NCBI RefSeq assembly: GCF_017745275.1
Contig: NZ_JAGHZS010000003.1
Location: forward strand, 738,693 to 802,692
Direction of reading: 5' to 3'
DNA length: 64,000 bases
Origin: Chitinophaga sp.
GTDB lineage: Bacteria > Bacteroidota > Bacteroidia > Chitinophagales > Chitinophagaceae
Shown in pieces: positions 61,887 through 64,000 of the stretch (its first letter is position 1; every line of letters starts with the position of its first letter). Below the pieces are notes generated by a model. That model searched no databases. It saw only the letters and a list, made by a program, of their open reading frames with translations, and was not told where the DNA came from. The translations under genes and the position numbers were made by a program.

Positions 61887-64000
61887 ATGGTAAAGAACTA
61901 CCTGAAAATTGCGCTCAGAAATTTGTTAAAGCACAGGCAAATTTCCTTTATCAACATCTTTGGCTTATCTGCCGGTATGGCGGTTACCATGCTGATTGGC
62001 CTGTGGGTATGGAATGAAATATCTTTTGATAAATACCACAACAACTACGATCGTATTGCTATGGTATGGCAGCGGGCCATCAGCCCTACTGAGTCAGGGG
62101 CCTTTAACTCAATGCCGATGCCGTTAGCCGCGGAGTTAAGGAACAATTATCCCAATGATTTTAAACAGGTAATACTGGCCAGCGACGGTACACATACTGT
62201 CGGCTATGGCGATAAAAAATTTACCAGCAGAGGTGCTTTCATGGAGCCTGGTGGCCCGGAACTATTTAGCCTGAAGATGCTGAAGGGCAGTCGCGCAGGG
62301 TTAAAAGACCCCGCCAGTGTGCTATTGTCGGCCTCCTTTGCCAGGTCCCTGTTTGGTGACAGGGAGCCTATGGACCAGCTTATAAAACTGGATAACAATA
62401 ATGGGCTCACAGTAAAGGTCACCGGTGTGTATGAAGATTTGCCGGAAAATACCAGCATCAATGGCGTTAATTATATTGTTCCCTGGGAGCTGTATGTTAC
62501 TAAATGGGACTGGGTGAAAAATGCAAAAGACCTTTGGGATTTCAACTCCATGCACATCATTGTACAATTGGCCGATAATGCTGACTTTGATAAAGTGTCA
62601 GAGAAGATAAAAAATGTGAAACAACTGCACACCCCCAAAGAGGAGAATTATAGAATAGAGCTTTTCCTGCATCCCATGCGTAAATGGCATCTTTATTCCG
62701 GTTTTGAAAATGGCGTGCAGTCGGGTGGCCAAATTCGCTATGTCAGGTTGTTTGGCATCATTGGCGTTTTTGTATTACTGCTGGCATGTATCAATTTTAT
62801 GAACCTGAGTACTGCCCGCTCAGAGAAACGCGCCAAAGAAGTAGGTATCCGTAAAGCTATCGGATCTATGCGTGGTCAGTTGATTGGTCAGTTTTTGAGC
62901 GAGTCTGTATTGGTTGCCCTGTTTTCTTTTGTATTGTCTTTATTATTTGTGTTGGCGGCTTTGCCATGGTTTAACCAGGTAGCTGATAAACATATTCATA
63001 TCCCGTGGAGTAGCCCCGGATTTTGGATAGCAGGCCTTGGTTTTAGCTTATTTACAGGGATCCTGGCAGGTAGTTATCCCGCCATTTATCTTTCTTCTTT
63101 CCAACCGCTGAAGGTATTAAAAGGCACTTTCCGGGCTGGCCGTTATGCCGCTGTGCCCCGCAAAACATTGATAGTAGTACAATTTACTGTGTCAATTATT
63201 TTAATCATCGGTACCATTGTTATTTACCGGCAGATACAATTTGCCAAAGATCTACCGGTGGGGTATACCCGCAATGGATTACTTTCTATACAAATGACTA
63301 CTCCGGAAATCTATTCGAACTTTAATGTAATCAAGCGTGAATTGAAGGCGAGTGGTGCCGTTACGGAAATGTCAGAATCACAGGGCCCGATAACGGACAT
63401 CTGGACCAGTTCCGGCGACTGGGAATGGAAAGGGCGTACATCAGACCAACAGAATAACTTTTCTGTAATTGGCGCAAAGTACGGCTATGGTAAAGTAGTA
63501 GACTGGCAATTTGTGGCTGGCCGTGATTTTTCTGAACAGTTTGCCACAGACTCCATGGGGCTGATATTGAATGAAGCTGCCGTGAAATATATGGGCCTGA
63601 CAAATCCTGTGGGTGAAACTATCCGGAGAAATCATGAGAATTTTCATGTGTTGGGGGTGGTTAAAAATATGATCATGGCATCGCCTTACGAGCCGGTGCA
63701 ACCTGCCATTTATTACTTCCTGAAAGAAGGTGGCAATTTTGTGAACCTCCGGGTTAACCCGGAAATAAGCACCAGCAAGGCGTTGGCCACTATCGCGCAG
63801 GTGATGCAAAAGTATAATCCTGCTGCACCTTTTGAATATAAATTCGCAGATGAAGAGTATGCAAAGAAATTCAGGGAAGAAGAACGCATCGGGCAGCTAT
63901 CGACTTTTTTTGCGATACTGGCTATTATGATCAGCTGTCTTGGTTTATTTGGACTGGCCTCTTTCTTAGCAGAGCAGAGAACCAAGGAAATTGGTATCCG
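61887..64000 (+). CDS. FtsX/MacB-type ABC transporter permease, cut by window end
   Basis: Open from ATG 61887 to the right edge, about 704 codons, so the C-terminus is missing. First membrane helix: VKNYLKIALRNLLKHRQISF then INIFGLSAGMAVTM. A periplasmic MacB_PCD-like domain follows. The first FtsX domain holds LLACINFMNLSTARSEKRAK then EVGIRKAIGS, with more helices after it. A second periplasmic region follows, and a second FtsX block starts near the edge (FGLASFLAEQRTKEIGI). This two-half layout is common in Bacteroidota. Relatives export macrolides, lipoproteins or peptides with an ATPase; none is in the window. Confidence 0.88.
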   Translation, partial: MVKNYLKIALRNLLKHRQISFINIFGLSAGMAVTMLIGLWVWNEISFDKYHNNYDRIAMVWQRAISPTESGAFNSMPMPLAAELRNNYPNDFKQVILASDGTHTVGYGDKKFTSRGAFMEPGGPELFSLKMLKGSRAGLKDPASVLLSASFARSLFGDREPMDQLIKLDNNNGLTVKVTGVYEDLPENTSINGVNYIVPWELYVTKWDWVKNAKDLWDFNSMHIIVQLADNADFDKVSEKIKNVKQLHTPKEENYRIELFLHPMRKWHLYSGFENGVQSGGQIRYVRLFGIIGVFVLLLACINFMNLSTARSEKRAKEVGIRKAIGSMRGQLIGQFLSESVLVALFSFVLSLLFVLAALPWFNQVADKHIHIPWSSPGFWIAGLGFSLFTGILAGSYPAIYLSSFQPLKVLKGTFRAGRYAAVPRKTLIVVQFTVSIILIIGTIVIYRQIQFAKDLPVGYTRNGLLSIQMTTPEIYSNFNVIKRELKASGAVTEMSESQGPITDIWTSSGDWEWKGRTSDQQNNFSVIGAKYGYGKVVDWQFVAGRDFSEQFATDSMGLILNEAAVKYMGLTNPVGETIRRNHENFHVLGVVKNMIMASPYEPVQPAIYYFLKEGGNFVNLRVNPEISTSKALATIAQVMQKYNPAAPFEYKFADEEYAKKFREEERIGQLSTFFAILAIMISCLGLFGLASFLAEQRTKEIGI

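Noticed and set aside
1..64000. CRISPR arrays, tRNA or rRNA genes, complete insertion sequences, phage genes
   Set aside because: Looked for on both strands by eye; no repeat-spacer arrays, cloverleaf genes, transposase motifs or phage structural proteins were found.

Overview
The window looks like chromosomal DNA of a Bacteroidota species, most plausibly family Chitinophagaceae (Chitinophaga-like). This rests on a SusC/SusD pair, two DUF1080 proteins, an ECF sigma/FecR/TonB-receptor/DUF4249 set, TAnnTTTG-type -7 promoter elements and no Shine-Dalgarno pattern that stands out. No phage genes, complete insertion sequences, CRISPR arrays, rRNA or tRNA genes were seen. The genus is an inference.

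Layout. 1-7.6 kb: a DUF885 lipoprotein (cut by the left edge), a tandem DUF1080 protein, and a divergent susCD pair; a shared promoter region carries three LacI-type operator-like sites. 7.7-10.7 kb: DJ-1/PfpI protein, an atpG with no other ATP synthase genes nearby, and scpB with a very long acidic tail. 11.3-19.5 kb: a FemAB/GNAT-like gene, then a minus-strand block with PNP, SDR, DUF1080, rny, zapA, a coiled-coil protein and pheT. 19.5-20.1 kb: a gene-free gap with five DnaA-box-like 9-mers, directly upstream of dnaB (candidate oriC or DnaA-controlled promoter). 20-25.8 kb: dnaB, MATE exporter, rsmE, then terC and pyrD on the other strand. 26-31 kb: ECF sigma, FecR anti-sigma, STN-type TonB receptor and DUF4249 lipoprotein, a cell-surface signalling and uptake unit. 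31.3-37.2 kb: glutamate decarboxylase divergent from an AspT-type antiporter, a porin and a secreted glutaminase, which together read as a glutamine/glutamate-dependent acid-resistance locus. 37.3-43.9 kb: CbpA-type J-protein, a DinD-like small protein, an MFS exporter, a REC-PAS-kinase hybrid, CvfB, TauE/SafE and DUF1634. 44.1-46.3 kb: GH29 fucosidase and a Crp/Fnr regulator.

The most unusual region is 46.9-57.0 kb: ten same-strand, tightly packed genes beginning with a small secreted Ala/Val-rich peptide, followed by an SdpA/DUF5819-like protein, an HTTM (SdpB-like) membrane protein, a small membrane protein, an O-antigen-ligase/TPR protein, a transglutaminase-like lipoprotein, a DCC thiol oxidoreductase, an outer-membrane TonB-type barrel, a membrane-anchored M23 peptidase and a second small exported protein. 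I read it as a sporulation-delaying-protein (SDP)-like secreted peptide locus rebuilt for a two-membrane cell; this is a hypothesis from domain content and gene order.

57-64 kb: mqo, a Tat-exported phosphoesterase, a SUKH-like protein, SRPBCC and VOC proteins, a small membrane protein and an FtsX/MacB-type permease cut by the right edge. Three convergent gene pairs (23.9, 41.6 and 60.4 kb) are separated by giant inverted repeats with 43-53 nt arms and related sequence. The arms overlap or abut the stop codons of both genes.
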